Shown in pieces: positions 8,646 to 16,965 of a stretch of DNA of 64,000 bases. Both the position numbers and the translations under genes were made by a program. This DNA comes from Pseudaeromonas sharmana. Lineage in GTDB: Bacteria > Pseudomonadota > Gammaproteobacteria > Enterobacterales > Aeromonadaceae. A model generated the notes under the pieces. It was not told the DNA's origin and did not search any database. It worked only from the letters and a program-made list of their open reading frames with translations. Numbering within the stretch: the stretch's first letter is position 1; every line of letters starts with the position of its first letter. The stretch spans positions 233,319-297,318 of the forward strand of contig NZ_JBHSAF010000007.1 of assembly GCF_042649925.1 (NCBI RefSeq). The letters are read 5' to 3'.

Positions 8646-9352
8646 TGCCAGCACCGCTGTTGTGCGCCGGCATCCAGCAGGCATGCCGATTCTCCCTTGA
8701 GCCAGCTGCGCCAGAACTGCAGGGGTTGTGGCAGCGCCGAAGCGCCCGTTGTGCCTGCTGTCGAGCCCCGATAGCGCCATTGCGACCCGCGCGTCAGGAG
8801 CATGCCGACCGCATAGGGCGGCACACCTGTGTCCACCCACGGCTGATAGAACGCCGGCACTTGGCCATCGAAACAGAGCACCAGGACTGGAGCGTCCTGG
8901 CAGCCCAGCCAGGCACAGGCCTCCATCAAGCCGGCCTGCAGGCCATCTTCACCGGCGGCTAGCGAGGTGGCCGCCATCTGCAGACCCGCAGTGATGGTCG
9001 TCAGGCCGGCCACGGTATTGTGCACCGACATCGAGAAATCGGTCGGCGACAGAGGTTCGGCACGGATCAGCTTTTGCAGCAGGGTTTGCGTGCGCTGCAA
9101 CTCGCCATGCCGACTGATACAGATGAGATAACCCGGTTGCCAGCGCGCCATCAACTCCAACGCCAGTTGCACGGCCAGGCGGGCCGCCACGCTCATGCGC
9201 CGGGCCTGCATCGGGGGGATTCGGGGGGTGGCCGGCAAGGCGGCGTTGTCCGGCCATACGCCGTCGGCAGCCCAGTTCGCCCAGTCCGCTGCGTGGGCCA
9301 GCCCTGGCGCCAGCGCCGCAATATCCAACAATGAGAAACCGGGTTCCCGCAT
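8639..9352 (-). CDS. apeC: Beta-ketoacyl synthase-like chain length factor, first gene of APE operon
   Basis: 237 aa ketosynthase-related protein (MSVHNTVAGLTTITAGLQMAATSLAAGEDGLQAGLMEA region), shorter than true ketosynthases and without a recognisable active-site Cys. It matches the chain length factor that pairs with the ApeO ketosynthase, which should lie left of the window. It is the first gene of a tightly overlapping minus-strand operon of at least twelve genes, so the promoter should be in 9353-9652. Confidence 0.8.
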   Translation of the reverse strand: MREPGFSLLDIAALAPGLAHAADWANWAADGVWPDNAALPATPRIPPMQARRMSVAARLAVQLALELMARWQPGYLICISRHGELQRTQTLLQKLIRAEPLSPTDFSMSVHNTVAGLTTITAGLQMAATSLAAGEDGLQAGLMEACAWLGCQDAPVLVLCFDGQVPAFYQPWVDTGVPPYAVGMLLTRGSQWRYRGSTAGTTGASALPQPLQFWRSWLKGESACLLDAGAQQRCWQC

Positions 9353-9652
9353 GAAGTGTGTCTATCCCTGCACAGTGTGAATTCTGGCGATCATTGTAAG
9401 CGCATCATGTATGTATTCTCTGAACGAACGCCAGAATCCGTTCCGAGTAATAAACCGAGAATCGCATTTTTTGCCGACTTACAAAAGATAACCAACATGA
9501 AATCTACGATTTAATCACACAAAATAGTTTTGTCGCGAAACTGATTATTTTTCTGAATTAACCATGCTTTTCGTCTTTTCTTTCCCTGTTATGATGATGT
9601 CAGATTGATAAGAAACCATTGTTTTATAAATAGTAAATGAGCAGGGATAATC
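9353..9652. promoter_or_regulatory. AT-rich divergent promoter region between APE operon and lipoprotein gene
   Basis: 300 nt, far richer in A+T than its flanks, between two divergent units. It must hold the promoters of both. A possible minus-10 hexamer TATGAT lies at 9590-9595 for the rightward gene, with only a weak minus-35. No open frame of note and no clear operator repeat was found. Confidence 0.5.
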
Positions 9653-10048
9653 ATGATGAAAAAATGGTGTTATACACTTTGCGCTCTGTTGTTAATGGCT
9701 GGATGCGCAAATTTCCAACCTATATTAAATATTGATAACCAAGTTTCACAAAAAAAGACCATCGAAGAGGTCAAAAATGCAATTCTTGTTGCCGGAACCC
9801 TCAAGCGCTGGACAATGACCGAACTTGAGCCGGGGCGTATCGATGGCAAGATTACCGTGCGCAACAAACACAGTGCCCATATTGAGATCCGTTACAGCGC
9901 AACCCAGTACAGCCTGCACTACGTCGATAGCCAGGGGCTGGATGCCGATGGCAGCGGCAAGATCCATCGCAACTACAACAAGTGGATAACGCTGCTGGAT
10001 CAGACGATTCAGGTTGAGCTGCTACGTCAGCCAACAACCGGACAATAA
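9653..10048 (+). CDS. Small lipoprotein of unknown function
   Basis: 131 aa. The N-terminus MMKKWCYTLCALLLMAGC is a clear type II signal peptide with lipobox LMAGC (Cys18). The second ATG (9656) is an equally good start. The remaining 110 residues are soluble and charged, with no motif I recognise. It reads like small lipoproteins of the NTF2/BON-like size class. Only 14 nt separate it from the methyltransferase gene, so the two form an operon facing away from the APE genes. Base composition is somewhat more AT-rich than neighbours. Confidence 0.75.
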   Translation: MMKKWCYTLCALLLMAGCANFQPILNIDNQVSQKKTIEEVKNAILVAGTLKRWTMTELEPGRIDGKITVRNKHSAHIEIRYSATQYSLHYVDSQGLDADGSGKIHRNYNKWITLLDQTIQVELLRQPTTGQ

Positions 10049-10062
10049 CGGTGGAGCCTGAC

Positions 10063-11127
10063 ATGCCTTCTTCGAAAGAGTCCCCCCGCTCCGCATTGGC
10101 AGCCATCTCGCTGGCGCAGCAGATCGCCTTCGGCCCTGTGCTGTTCCAAACCGTCTGGGCGTTGCGCGAATCTGGATTGCTGGCCGCAATCGACAGCTGC
10201 CAGCAGGGTATGAATGTCGCTGATGCCGCCAGCCGGACCGGTCTGTCCCGCTATGCCGTCTCGGTGCTGTTTGACATGGCCGTCAGCGGACAAGTGCTCG
10301 CCAGGCAGGAGGATCGCGTTGTCCTGACCGCCGTTGGTCATTTCCTGCTGCACGATGCGATGACCCGGGTGAATATGGATTTCACCCAGCATGTTTGCTA
10401 CCACGCCATGGCCAGCCTGCTACCGTCGCTACAACAGGGCAAACCAGTGGGATTGCAGGTCTTTGGCGACTGGCCAACAATTTATCCGGCACTGAGTCAG
10501 TTGCCCGAAGCAGCTAAGCACAGTTGGTTCGCGTTTGACCATTTCTATTCGGATCGCGCCTTTGACGCCGTGCTACCGCATATTCTCGATCTGCATCCCA
10601 CACATCTCTATGACGTCGGCGGGAATACCGGCAAATGGGCAATGACTTGTGCCGCTGCCGATCCGGCACTTCGAGTCACGATACTGGACTTGCCGCAACA
10701 ATTGGCTCTGGCCAGCGTAGCCATCCAGCAAGCCGGGCTGGCCGCACAAATTGATGGCCATGCGGTCGATCTGCTGACCGAGACGCCGCTCCCCGCAGAG
10801 GCCGACCTGTGGTGGATGAGTCAGTTTCTCGACTGTTTCAGTGAAGAACAGATCGTCAGCATATTGCAGCGTGTGCGCCGCAGCATGAAGCCGCAAGCCA
10901 GGTTGGCAATTCTGGAGCTGTTCTGGGATCGACAACCCTTTGCCGCCGCCGAGTTCAGTCTGAACGCCACATCGCTTTACTTCACCTGTCTGGCCAACGG
11001 CAATAGCCGTTTCTACCATTCAGCGGTGTTTATCGCACTGCTGCAGCAGGCCGGCTTCCGGATTGAGCAGGAATTTGACCAGATAGGACGCGGTCATACC
11101 CTGTTGATCGTCGCGCCCTCGCCGTGA
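10063..11127 (+). CDS. SAM-dependent O-methyltransferase (possible ApeA-like)
   Basis: 354 aa with an N-terminal winged-helix/dimerisation part (residues about 20-90, VFQTVWALRESGLLAAI...SRTGLSRYAVSVLFDMAV) and a C-terminal Rossmann domain with the SAM motif LYDVGGNTGKWAM (about residue 182) and VTILDLPQQLALA. The ATG at 10063 is preceded by GGTGGAG; an in-frame GTG 12 nt upstream lacks spacing for one. APE clusters commonly carry a methyltransferase that methylates the aryl head group. Here it is divergent from the main operon, so involvement is inferred. Confidence 0.8.
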   Translation: MPSSKESPRSALAAISLAQQIAFGPVLFQTVWALRESGLLAAIDSCQQGMNVADAASRTGLSRYAVSVLFDMAVSGQVLARQEDRVVLTAVGHFLLHDAMTRVNMDFTQHVCYHAMASLLPSLQQGKPVGLQVFGDWPTIYPALSQLPEAAKHSWFAFDHFYSDRAFDAVLPHILDLHPTHLYDVGGNTGKWAMTCAAADPALRVTILDLPQQLALASVAIQQAGLAAQIDGHAVDLLTETPLPAEADLWWMSQFLDCFSEEQIVSILQRVRRSMKPQARLAILELFWDRQPFAAAEFSLNATSLYFTCLANGNSRFYHSAVFIALLQQAGFRIEQEFDQIGRGHTLLIVAPSP

Positions 11128-11130
11128 GCA

Positions 11131-11931
11131 TCAGGATGGCCGGGCACGCGCGCCGCGCTCGGCAATCTTGACCAGCACCCGAGATACCGCCACCAGGCCG
11201 AACGTCGCCGTGACCACAGTAGTGGCCCCAAAACCGGAGGCGCAATCCATCTTCAGGTTGCCATCACTCTGCGCCCTGGCCTGGCAGACCCCGCCCGCGC
11301 CATCCGGGTAACGCAGTTGCTCGGTCGAGTAAACGCACTCGATACCAAACTTGCGATTGGGCTCGCGACTAAACCCGTACCGCCGCCGTAAATCAGCCCG
11401 CACCCGTGCCGCCAGCGGGTCCATGGTGGTCCGCGCCAAATCGGCGATCGTGACCTGGGTCGGATCCAGCTGGCCGCCGGCGCCGCCGACAACCATGACC
11501 GGGATCTTGCGCCGCTTGCAAAACGCAATCAGCGCGACCTTGGCCTGGATGCTGTCGATGGCATCGACGACATAGTCAAAACCAGCATGGATGTACTGTT
11601 CCAGGTTGTCGGCCGTGATGAAATCATCCACCAGCGAGATCTGGCACTCCGGGTTAATCTGTCGGATGCGTGCCGCCATCGCCTCAATTTTCAGCTCACC
11701 GATCTGCGGTTGCAGCGCATGGATCTGGCGGTTGGTATTGGTGATGCAAATGTCATCCATATCAATCAGCGTCAGATGTCCTACGCCGGAACGGGCTAAC
11801 GCCTCGGCCGCCCAGGAGCCCACCCCACCGATGCCGATCACGCAGACATGGGCGGCAGCGAACGCTTGCAATGCGCTATGGCCATACAGGCGCGCGATGC
11901 CGCCAAAGCGCTGCAGATATTCCGGACTCAT
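11131..11931 (-). CDS. tcdA: tRNA threonylcarbamoyladenosine dehydratase TcdA
   Basis: 266 aa E1/ThiF-like enzyme that cyclises t6A37 of ANN-reading tRNAs to ct6A using ATP. Visible features: the Rossmann nucleotide motif VIGIGGVGSWAAEALARSG (about residues 31-49), LIDMDDICITNTNRQ, and VDAIDSIQAK. The start at 11931 gives MSPEYLQRFGGIARLYG, the usual family N-terminus, with GAGG upstream; the frame's extra 21 codons are not conserved. It is convergent with the methyltransferase, 3 nt apart. Confidence 0.93.
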   Translation of the reverse strand: MSPEYLQRFGGIARLYGHSALQAFAAAHVCVIGIGGVGSWAAEALARSGVGHLTLIDMDDICITNTNRQIHALQPQIGELKIEAMAARIRQINPECQISLVDDFITADNLEQYIHAGFDYVVDAIDSIQAKVALIAFCKRRKIPVMVVGGAGGQLDPTQVTIADLARTTMDPLAARVRADLRRRYGFSREPNRKFGIECVYSTEQLRYPDGAGGVCQARAQSDGNLKMDCASGFGATTVVTATFGLVAVSRVLVKIAERGARARPS

Positions 11932-12070
11932 TTTAACCTCATTGTGATGGCAATTGCGGGGCGGAGAGTATAGCAAGCCCGGCCGGTAACCCAAATTGGT
12001 GTCGGCGGAGCCCGACCATCAGGTTATGGATTACACTTTAGGCAAGAGACCAGGCATGAGGAATGACATC

Positions 12071-12751
12071 ATGCTGCAGGGACTGCCCCCGATCCTGAAT
12101 CGCAGCGCCATGTATTTTATCGCTCAACCGATACTGCATCGGGAGGGTGATTTATTTGGCCATGAGTTGTTGCTGCGCTTCAAGGAGTACGACAATCCGT
12201 TCGAACTGCTGAAGATCGTGCGTCACCTCGGCCTGCGCCATCAACTGGATCTCCAGGTCTGCGAGATGGCCAGCATGCTGGTCGACAGCAAGCAGGACAG
12301 CGGCCTCTGGCTGCTGAATCTGTATGCGGAGTCGCTGAGTCACAGCGAGATGCAGCTGGCGCTGCAGGAGCTGGCACACCAGCTGGCACCGGCAACCCTG
12401 ATGCTGCACACACTGGAGCTGGAGTGCGTTCAGGACATGCCGCACCTGCGCAAGGCCATGGTGGCGCTGCATGATCGCGGCATTCGCTTTGCGCTCGATA
12501 TCGAGCATCTGGAACACCCCTACAGCCAGTTTCTACCCTTTGACTTGTTGCGCATGGCGGCCACCCCGGAACATCAGACCTCCTGGTATCACTGGCTGGA
12601 GGAGGCCCGTACCCGCGGCGTCCCGCTGCTGGCCTTTCACGTTGAGCAGGAAGACATGGTCTATGCCCTTACCCAGCGCCGGGTGGACTACCTGCAAGGC
12701 TACGCCGTGCGGGATAACCACGTGCTGGAGGTGCCTCAGGTGCGTCTGTGA
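12071..12751 (+). CDS. Degenerate EAL-domain protein, probably catalytically inactive
   Basis: 226 aa single EAL-like domain. The framework is there: FIAQPILHREGDLFGHELLLRF (normally QP...E-A-L-L-R), LELECVQ, FALDIEHLEH in place of the ALDDFGTG block, and a terminal QGYAVRD. Metal and catalytic positions are changed: EAL became ELL, the DDFGTG loop is lost, and the catalytic Lys segment reads DLLRMA. It should be a c-di-GMP sensor or protein adaptor, not a phosphodiesterase. ATG 12071 is chosen for the GAGGAA ribosome site 7 nt upstream; ATGs at 12026 and 12056 are alternatives. Confidence 0.72.
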   Translation: MLQGLPPILNRSAMYFIAQPILHREGDLFGHELLLRFKEYDNPFELLKIVRHLGLRHQLDLQVCEMASMLVDSKQDSGLWLLNLYAESLSHSEMQLALQELAHQLAPATLMLHTLELECVQDMPHLRKAMVALHDRGIRFALDIEHLEHPYSQFLPFDLLRMAATPEHQTSWYHWLEEARTRGVPLLAFHVEQEDMVYALTQRRVDYLQGYAVRDNHVLEVPQVRL

Positions 12752-12870
12752 GCAGACGCGCTGTCGAACAACCAGTCCAGGGTATCTTAATTGCAGCTTA
12801 AGGTTGGCTAGGGCATCATAAGTGCTGATTTGAATCCCAGCGCCCTCGCGCATACCTCCGAGGCCACATC

Positions 12871-13626
12871 ATGAGTCAGCCGGCAACCTGTCAGCCAACC
12901 GTATCCATCGTCATTCCGGCGAAGAATGAAGCCGAAAATATCGTCCCCCTGATTACCGAGATCCGTACCGCCATGGACGGTCAGTTCGAGTATGAACTGA
13001 TCTACATCGACGACGGCAGCACGGATGCCACCTGGTCCACACTGCTGCAACTGCAGGCCGACGGCTTCGACCGGCTGCGCCTGATCAGCCACCAGCAGAG
13101 TGTCGGCCAGAGCATGGCCATCCTCAGCGGCGCCTGGGAAGCACGCGGCGAGTGGCTGGTCGTACTGGATGCCGATGGTCAGAATGATCCGGCAGATATT
13201 CCCGGCATGCTGCAGAGCGTACAGCAGCGCCACGCTCTGGATGCGCGCGTCTGGGGCGTGATCGGTCACCGCGTCAATCGCCGCGACGACTGGGTCAAGC
13301 GCCTCTCGTCGAAAGTGGCGAACGGCTTCCGCGACTTCATGCTCAATGATGGTATCCCGGATACCGGCTGCGGTCTGAAAGCCGTGCGCCGCGAACGCTA
13401 TCTGCGCCTGCCGTCATTCAACCACATGCATCGCTACATCCCGACGCTGATTCAGGCCCAAGGCGGCCTGATGCTGGTGCATCCGGTCAACCACAGACCG
13501 CGCATGGCCGGACGCTCCAACTACGGCGTCTGGAACCGGTTATGGGTGGGTCTGGTCGATGTGCTCGGAGTCTGGTGGCTTAAACGCCGGGCCAAGGTCA
13601 TCCAGGTACGGGAGAGCCACTTGTGA
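12871..13626 (+). CDS. Polyprenyl-phosphate glycosyltransferase (GT2, DPM1/ArnC-like)
   Basis: 251 aa GT2 enzyme with VSIVIPAKNEAENIVPLI, IYIDDGSTDATW, VLDADGQNDPADI and DTGCGLKAVRR, matching dolichyl/undecaprenyl-phosphate sugar transferases. It lacks the C-terminal membrane pair of ArnC, like DPM1-type short forms. GTG of the next gene overlaps its stop. In this four-gene unit it should load a sugar from UDP-sugar onto a polyprenyl phosphate at the cytoplasmic face. Confidence 0.88.
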   Translation: MSQPATCQPTVSIVIPAKNEAENIVPLITEIRTAMDGQFEYELIYIDDGSTDATWSTLLQLQADGFDRLRLISHQQSVGQSMAILSGAWEARGEWLVVLDADGQNDPADIPGMLQSVQQRHALDARVWGVIGHRVNRRDDWVKRLSSKVANGFRDFMLNDGIPDTGCGLKAVRRERYLRLPSFNHMHRYIPTLIQAQGGLMLVHPVNHRPRMAGRSNYGVWNRLWVGLVDVLGVWWLKRRAKVIQVRESHL

Positions 13627-13958
13627 GCTGGCTGGATCTGCCGATCACCTGGTTATTCTGGACCGGCATCCATATCACCGGCTGGAAATTGATTGGTTAC
13701 ACAGGGGCGCTGATGTTTGGCGGGCGCTGGCTGGTGCAGTTTGTGGCTTCGAAACGGGCGGGCAAGCCGGTCATCCCGCGCCTGTTCTGGTACATGAGTG
13801 TTCTGGGCAGCCTGATGACGTTGAGCTATTTCCTGTTTTCGGCCAAACAGGACTCCGTCGGCGTGCTGCAAAACCTGTTCCCGGCCTTTACCGCGCTGTA
13901 CAGCCTCTATCTCGATATCAAACATCGTGGTTGGAAACGCGACCGCGCCAGCCATTGA
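13623..13958 (+). CDS. Lipid-A-disaccharide synthase N-terminal domain (LAB_N) small membrane protein
   Basis: 111 aa with three membrane segments (LIGYTGALMFGGRWLVQFVAS, LFWYMSVLGSLMTLSYFLF, GVLQNLFPAFTALYSLYLDI). The LAB_N domain, found fused to LpxB in some species and standing alone next to GT2/ArnT genes in others, matches by pattern. The start is GTG at 13623, overlapping the GT2 stop by 4 nt. It may be a flippase partner, in the way ArnE/F serve the Arn pathway (inference). Confidence 0.8.
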   Translation: MSWLDLPITWLFWTGIHITGWKLIGYTGALMFGGRWLVQFVASKRAGKPVIPRLFWYMSVLGSLMTLSYFLFSAKQDSVGVLQNLFPAFTALYSLYLDIKHRGWKRDRASH

Positions 13959-13999
13959 CGACAAGGGCGACCAGCCCTTTCTTGTGACGAGGAGCCTCG

Positions 14000-15715
14000 A
14001 TGCATTCTGATCACGTTCTACTGCATGGCCCGCGCCAGACGCAGCAGGCCTTCTGGCTACTGCTGCTCTGTGGTCTGGTTGTCCTGGGGGCCGGACTCGG
14101 GTTACGGGATCCCTGGCCCGCCGACGAACCACGTTTCGCGCTGATCGCCAAACAGATGGTGGAGTCGGGGCAGTGGTTGTTCCCGTTTCGTGGTGGTGAA
14201 ATCTACCCCGACAAGCCACCGATGTTCATGTGGGCCATAGCGCTGTTCTACAGCCTGACCGGTTCGCTGCGTATCGCGTTTCTGTTGCCGAGCCTGCTGG
14301 CCGGCCTGGGAACGCTGGCGCTGGTCTTCGACATCGCCCGGCGCCTGTGGGATCGTGCCACCGCCTTCCGCGCCGGCTTGCTGCTGCTATTCACGGTCCA
14401 GTTCACCATCCAGGCCAAGGGGGCGCAGATAGATGCGCTGGTCACCTTCTTTATCACACTCGGTGTCTACGGTTTCCTGCGCTTCCTGCTGACTGACGCC
14501 GGCTGGCGCTGGTATTATCTCGGCTGGTTTGCCGCCGGACTGGGGATCATCACCAAAGGGGTTGGCATCCTGGCCGCCCTGATCCTGATACCAGCCTTGT
14601 GGACACACAGGGCGCAGATCCGCGCCGCCAGCCGGCAAGCCTGGCTGAAGGCGATCGCCGGGCCGCTGTTCCTGCTGCTGGCGATCGGTTTGTGGCTGGT
14701 GCCGATGGTGTTGGCCGTCGCTCACCAGGGTGATGCCACCTATGTCGCCTACCGTGACAACATCCTGTTCCGTCAGACGGTGACCCGCTACGCCAATTCG
14801 TGGCATCACGTCAAACCCTTCTGGTACTACCTGACCGAGGTGATACCGGCATTCTGGCTACCGCTGTCGCTGTTCTTGCCCTGGCTGGTCTGGAGCTGTC
14901 GCGATGCCTTGCGACAGGGGAACCGCACCGTGCTCCTGCTACTTGGCTACATAGTGCTGGTGTTGCTGTTTTTCTCGCTGTCGCCTGGCAAACGCGGAGT
15001 CTATATCACACCGGCAACGCCGGTCCTGGCCCTGCTGGCCGCCCCCTGGTTGCCGCTCTGGTTGCAGCGTCGCTGGCCCGCTCGGCTGTGGTCTGGCCTC
15101 GTATGGGTGCTTGGCGCCGTACTGACGGTCGCGGCGGTGGTGGCCGCCCTGCATGGCCATCCCAAACTTGAGGCGCAACTGGCTGAACTGGGCGGAGACC
15201 CCTGGCCACTGCTGCTCAGCGCCGGTCTCTGCTGCCTGCTGCTGGCGGCGTGGTTGCGCAAGGCGCCCTTCACTGCCGTCTGCGGCGCCTTGAGCATCCT
15301 CTGGTTGCACTGGGGGTTGTGGGGCTACCCGTTGATGAATCCGGTACGCACGCCGATCGACATCATGCAGCAGGTGCAGCAGCGGGTACCGGCTCAAGAT
15401 CAGGTACTGATTCTGAAATTCCGGGAACAGTTCCTGCTGTTCACCCCGCGCCCGCTGGAACACTGGCCCTACCTGATGGAAAACAAGGCGCAGATCGCCG
15501 CCAGTCTGACCTGGCTGACACAAGGCGATGGCCATCGCTGGCTGCTGGCGCCGGCCAAGTTTATGGAGAATTGCTTTGAACCGGCCGACACCCAGCCGCT
15601 GGGCTTACGCCATGGTGAGGAGTGGACCCTGTATCCGCAGCGCGCGCTGCGGGCGTCGTGCCGCCAATCCGGCGAGGCGCTGACTCCGTTCCACTACGAT
15701 CCACAACAACCCTAA
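14000..15715 (+). CDS. ArnT-like GT39 lipid A glycosyltransferase
   Basis: 571 aa polytopic protein. It has an N-terminal membrane helix, then the periplasmic acidic motif DPWPADEPRFALIAKQM (about residues 36-52) that carries the catalytic DE of PMT/ArnT enzymes, PDKPPMFMW, and about 10-12 further membrane helices, ending in a soluble tail. GAGGAG stands 6 nt before the ATG. ArnT enzymes transfer a sugar from undecaprenyl phosphate to lipid A phosphates in the periplasm. There are no arnA/B/D genes nearby, so the sugar is unlikely to be L-Ara4N; the downstream epimerase suggests a uronic acid. Confidence 0.85.
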   Translation: MHSDHVLLHGPRQTQQAFWLLLLCGLVVLGAGLGLRDPWPADEPRFALIAKQMVESGQWLFPFRGGEIYPDKPPMFMWAIALFYSLTGSLRIAFLLPSLLAGLGTLALVFDIARRLWDRATAFRAGLLLLFTVQFTIQAKGAQIDALVTFFITLGVYGFLRFLLTDAGWRWYYLGWFAAGLGIITKGVGILAALILIPALWTHRAQIRAASRQAWLKAIAGPLFLLLAIGLWLVPMVLAVAHQGDATYVAYRDNILFRQTVTRYANSWHHVKPFWYYLTEVIPAFWLPLSLFLPWLVWSCRDALRQGNRTVLLLLGYIVLVLLFFSLSPGKRGVYITPATPVLALLAAPWLPLWLQRRWPARLWSGLVWVLGAVLTVAAVVAALHGHPKLEAQLAELGGDPWPLLLSAGLCCLLLAAWLRKAPFTAVCGALSILWLHWGLWGYPLMNPVRTPIDIMQQVQQRVPAQDQVLILKFREQFLLFTPRPLEHWPYLMENKAQIAASLTWLTQGDGHRWLLAPAKFMENCFEPADTQPLGLRHGEEWTLYPQRALRASCRQSGEALTPFHYDPQQP

Positions 15716-15785
15716 ATCCACACAGACCGGCCCAGCCGGTCTCTGCTCGCGGGGCCATCTGGCCTCGTCATGCAAGGAGTCTGCT

Positions 15786-16799
15786 ATGAAGATGCTGGTG
15801 ACCGGTGCCGCCGGTTTTATCGGGTTTCATGTCAGCGAGCGTCTGCTCGCCGCCGGCCATCAGGTGGTCGGTATCGACAATCTCAACGACTACTACGATG
15901 TCCGCCTCAAGCAGGCGCGTCTGGATCGACTGACTCCGCATCCGCAGTTCCGTTTCGAGAAGATGGAGCTGGCCGACCGGGCCGCCATCGCCGATCTGTT
16001 TGCCCGCGAAGGCTTCGCGCGGGTGATTCATCTCGGCGCCCAGGCCGGGGTGCGCTACTCGCTGGACAACCCGCACGCCTATGCCGACGCCAATCTGGTC
16101 GGTCACTTGAATATTCTCGAAGGCTGCCGCCACCATCAGGTCGGCCACCTGCTGTATGCCTCATCCAGTTCGGTCTACGGCCTGAATCGCAAGACACCGT
16201 TCTCCACCGCCGACAGCGTCGATCACCCGGTGTCGCTGTACGCTGCAACCAAGAAAGCCAACGAGCTGATGAGCCACAGCTATGCCCACCTGTATGGGCT
16301 GCCGGTGACCGGCCTGCGCTTCTTCACCGTCTACGGCCCCTGGGGCCGCCCGGACATGGCGCTGTTCAAGTTCGCCAAGGCGATCCTGGAAGGCAAGCCG
16401 ATCGACGTCTACAACTACGGCGACATGCGTCGCGACTTCACCTATATCGACGATATCGCCGAAGCCGTGGTGCGTCTGACCGACGTTATCCCGCAGCCCA
16501 ATCCAGACTGGACGGTGGAGAGCGGCACCCCGGCCGACAGCAGTGCGCCGTACCGCGTCTACAACATCGGCAACAGCCAGCCGGTGGCGCTGATCGACTT
16601 TATCCGTACCCTGGAAGGCGCCCTCGGCGTGCCGGCACAGATGAACCTGCTGCCGCTGCAACCGGGCGATGTGCTGGAGACCAGCGCCGACACTGCAGCA
16701 CTGGAAGCGGCGATTGGCTTCAAGCCCAGTACAACGCTGGCCCATGGCCTGGCCCAGTTTGTCGCCTGGTATCGCGGCTTATATGCCCAGCCCGCATAA
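15786..16799 (+). CDS. UDP-glucuronate 4-epimerase-like NAD-dependent epimerase
   Basis: 337 aa extended SDR. It has the NAD motif TGAAGFIGFHV at residues 6-16, DNLNDYYDVRLKQARL typical of UDP-GlcA epimerases, catalytic Ser/Tyr-Lys (SSSSVYG; LYAATKKANE) and TVYGPWGRPDMALFKFAKAI. It converts UDP-glucuronate to UDP-galacturonate in characterised relatives. AAGGAG precedes the ATG at 15786; the 70-nt gap to the GT39 gene contains a GC hairpin without a T-run. It closes the putative lipid A decoration operon. Confidence 0.88.
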   Translation: MKMLVTGAAGFIGFHVSERLLAAGHQVVGIDNLNDYYDVRLKQARLDRLTPHPQFRFEKMELADRAAIADLFAREGFARVIHLGAQAGVRYSLDNPHAYADANLVGHLNILEGCRHHQVGHLLYASSSSVYGLNRKTPFSTADSVDHPVSLYAATKKANELMSHSYAHLYGLPVTGLRFFTVYGPWGRPDMALFKFAKAILEGKPIDVYNYGDMRRDFTYIDDIAEAVVRLTDVIPQPNPDWTVESGTPADSSAPYRVYNIGNSQPVALIDFIRTLEGALGVPAQMNLLPLQPGDVLETSADTAALEAAIGFKPSTTLAHGLAQFVAWYRGLYAQPA

Positions 16800-16884
16800 T
16801 ATCCCCTGTCAACGATGACAGGGCGAGGTAAATAGCTTGCCACTGTCGCTGGGAAATATTTTCAGCCAGTGAACATAAAAAAAT

Positions 16885-16912
16885 AAGGCCATGATTAACA
16901 TGGCCTTTTTAT
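16885..16912. terminator. Bidirectional terminator between epimerase and MATE gene
   Basis: Stem AAGGCCATG / CATGGCCTT (16885-16893, 16899-16907) with a T-run after it and an A-run before it, so it works for both convergent genes. A second hairpin, CCCTGTC/GACAGGG, lies at 16804-16823 without a T-run. Confidence 0.88.
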
Positions 16913-16965
16913 TTGTTTTTTACCGCGTAATACCAGGTTGCCGCCCTCTGGTTGAACAGGAAATA

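Noticed and set aside
15724..15743. Hairpin AGACCGG/CCGGTCT as a terminator after the GT39 gene
   Set aside because: No T-run follows, and the next gene is in the same direction only 43 nt on, so it is at most a processing or attenuation hairpin.
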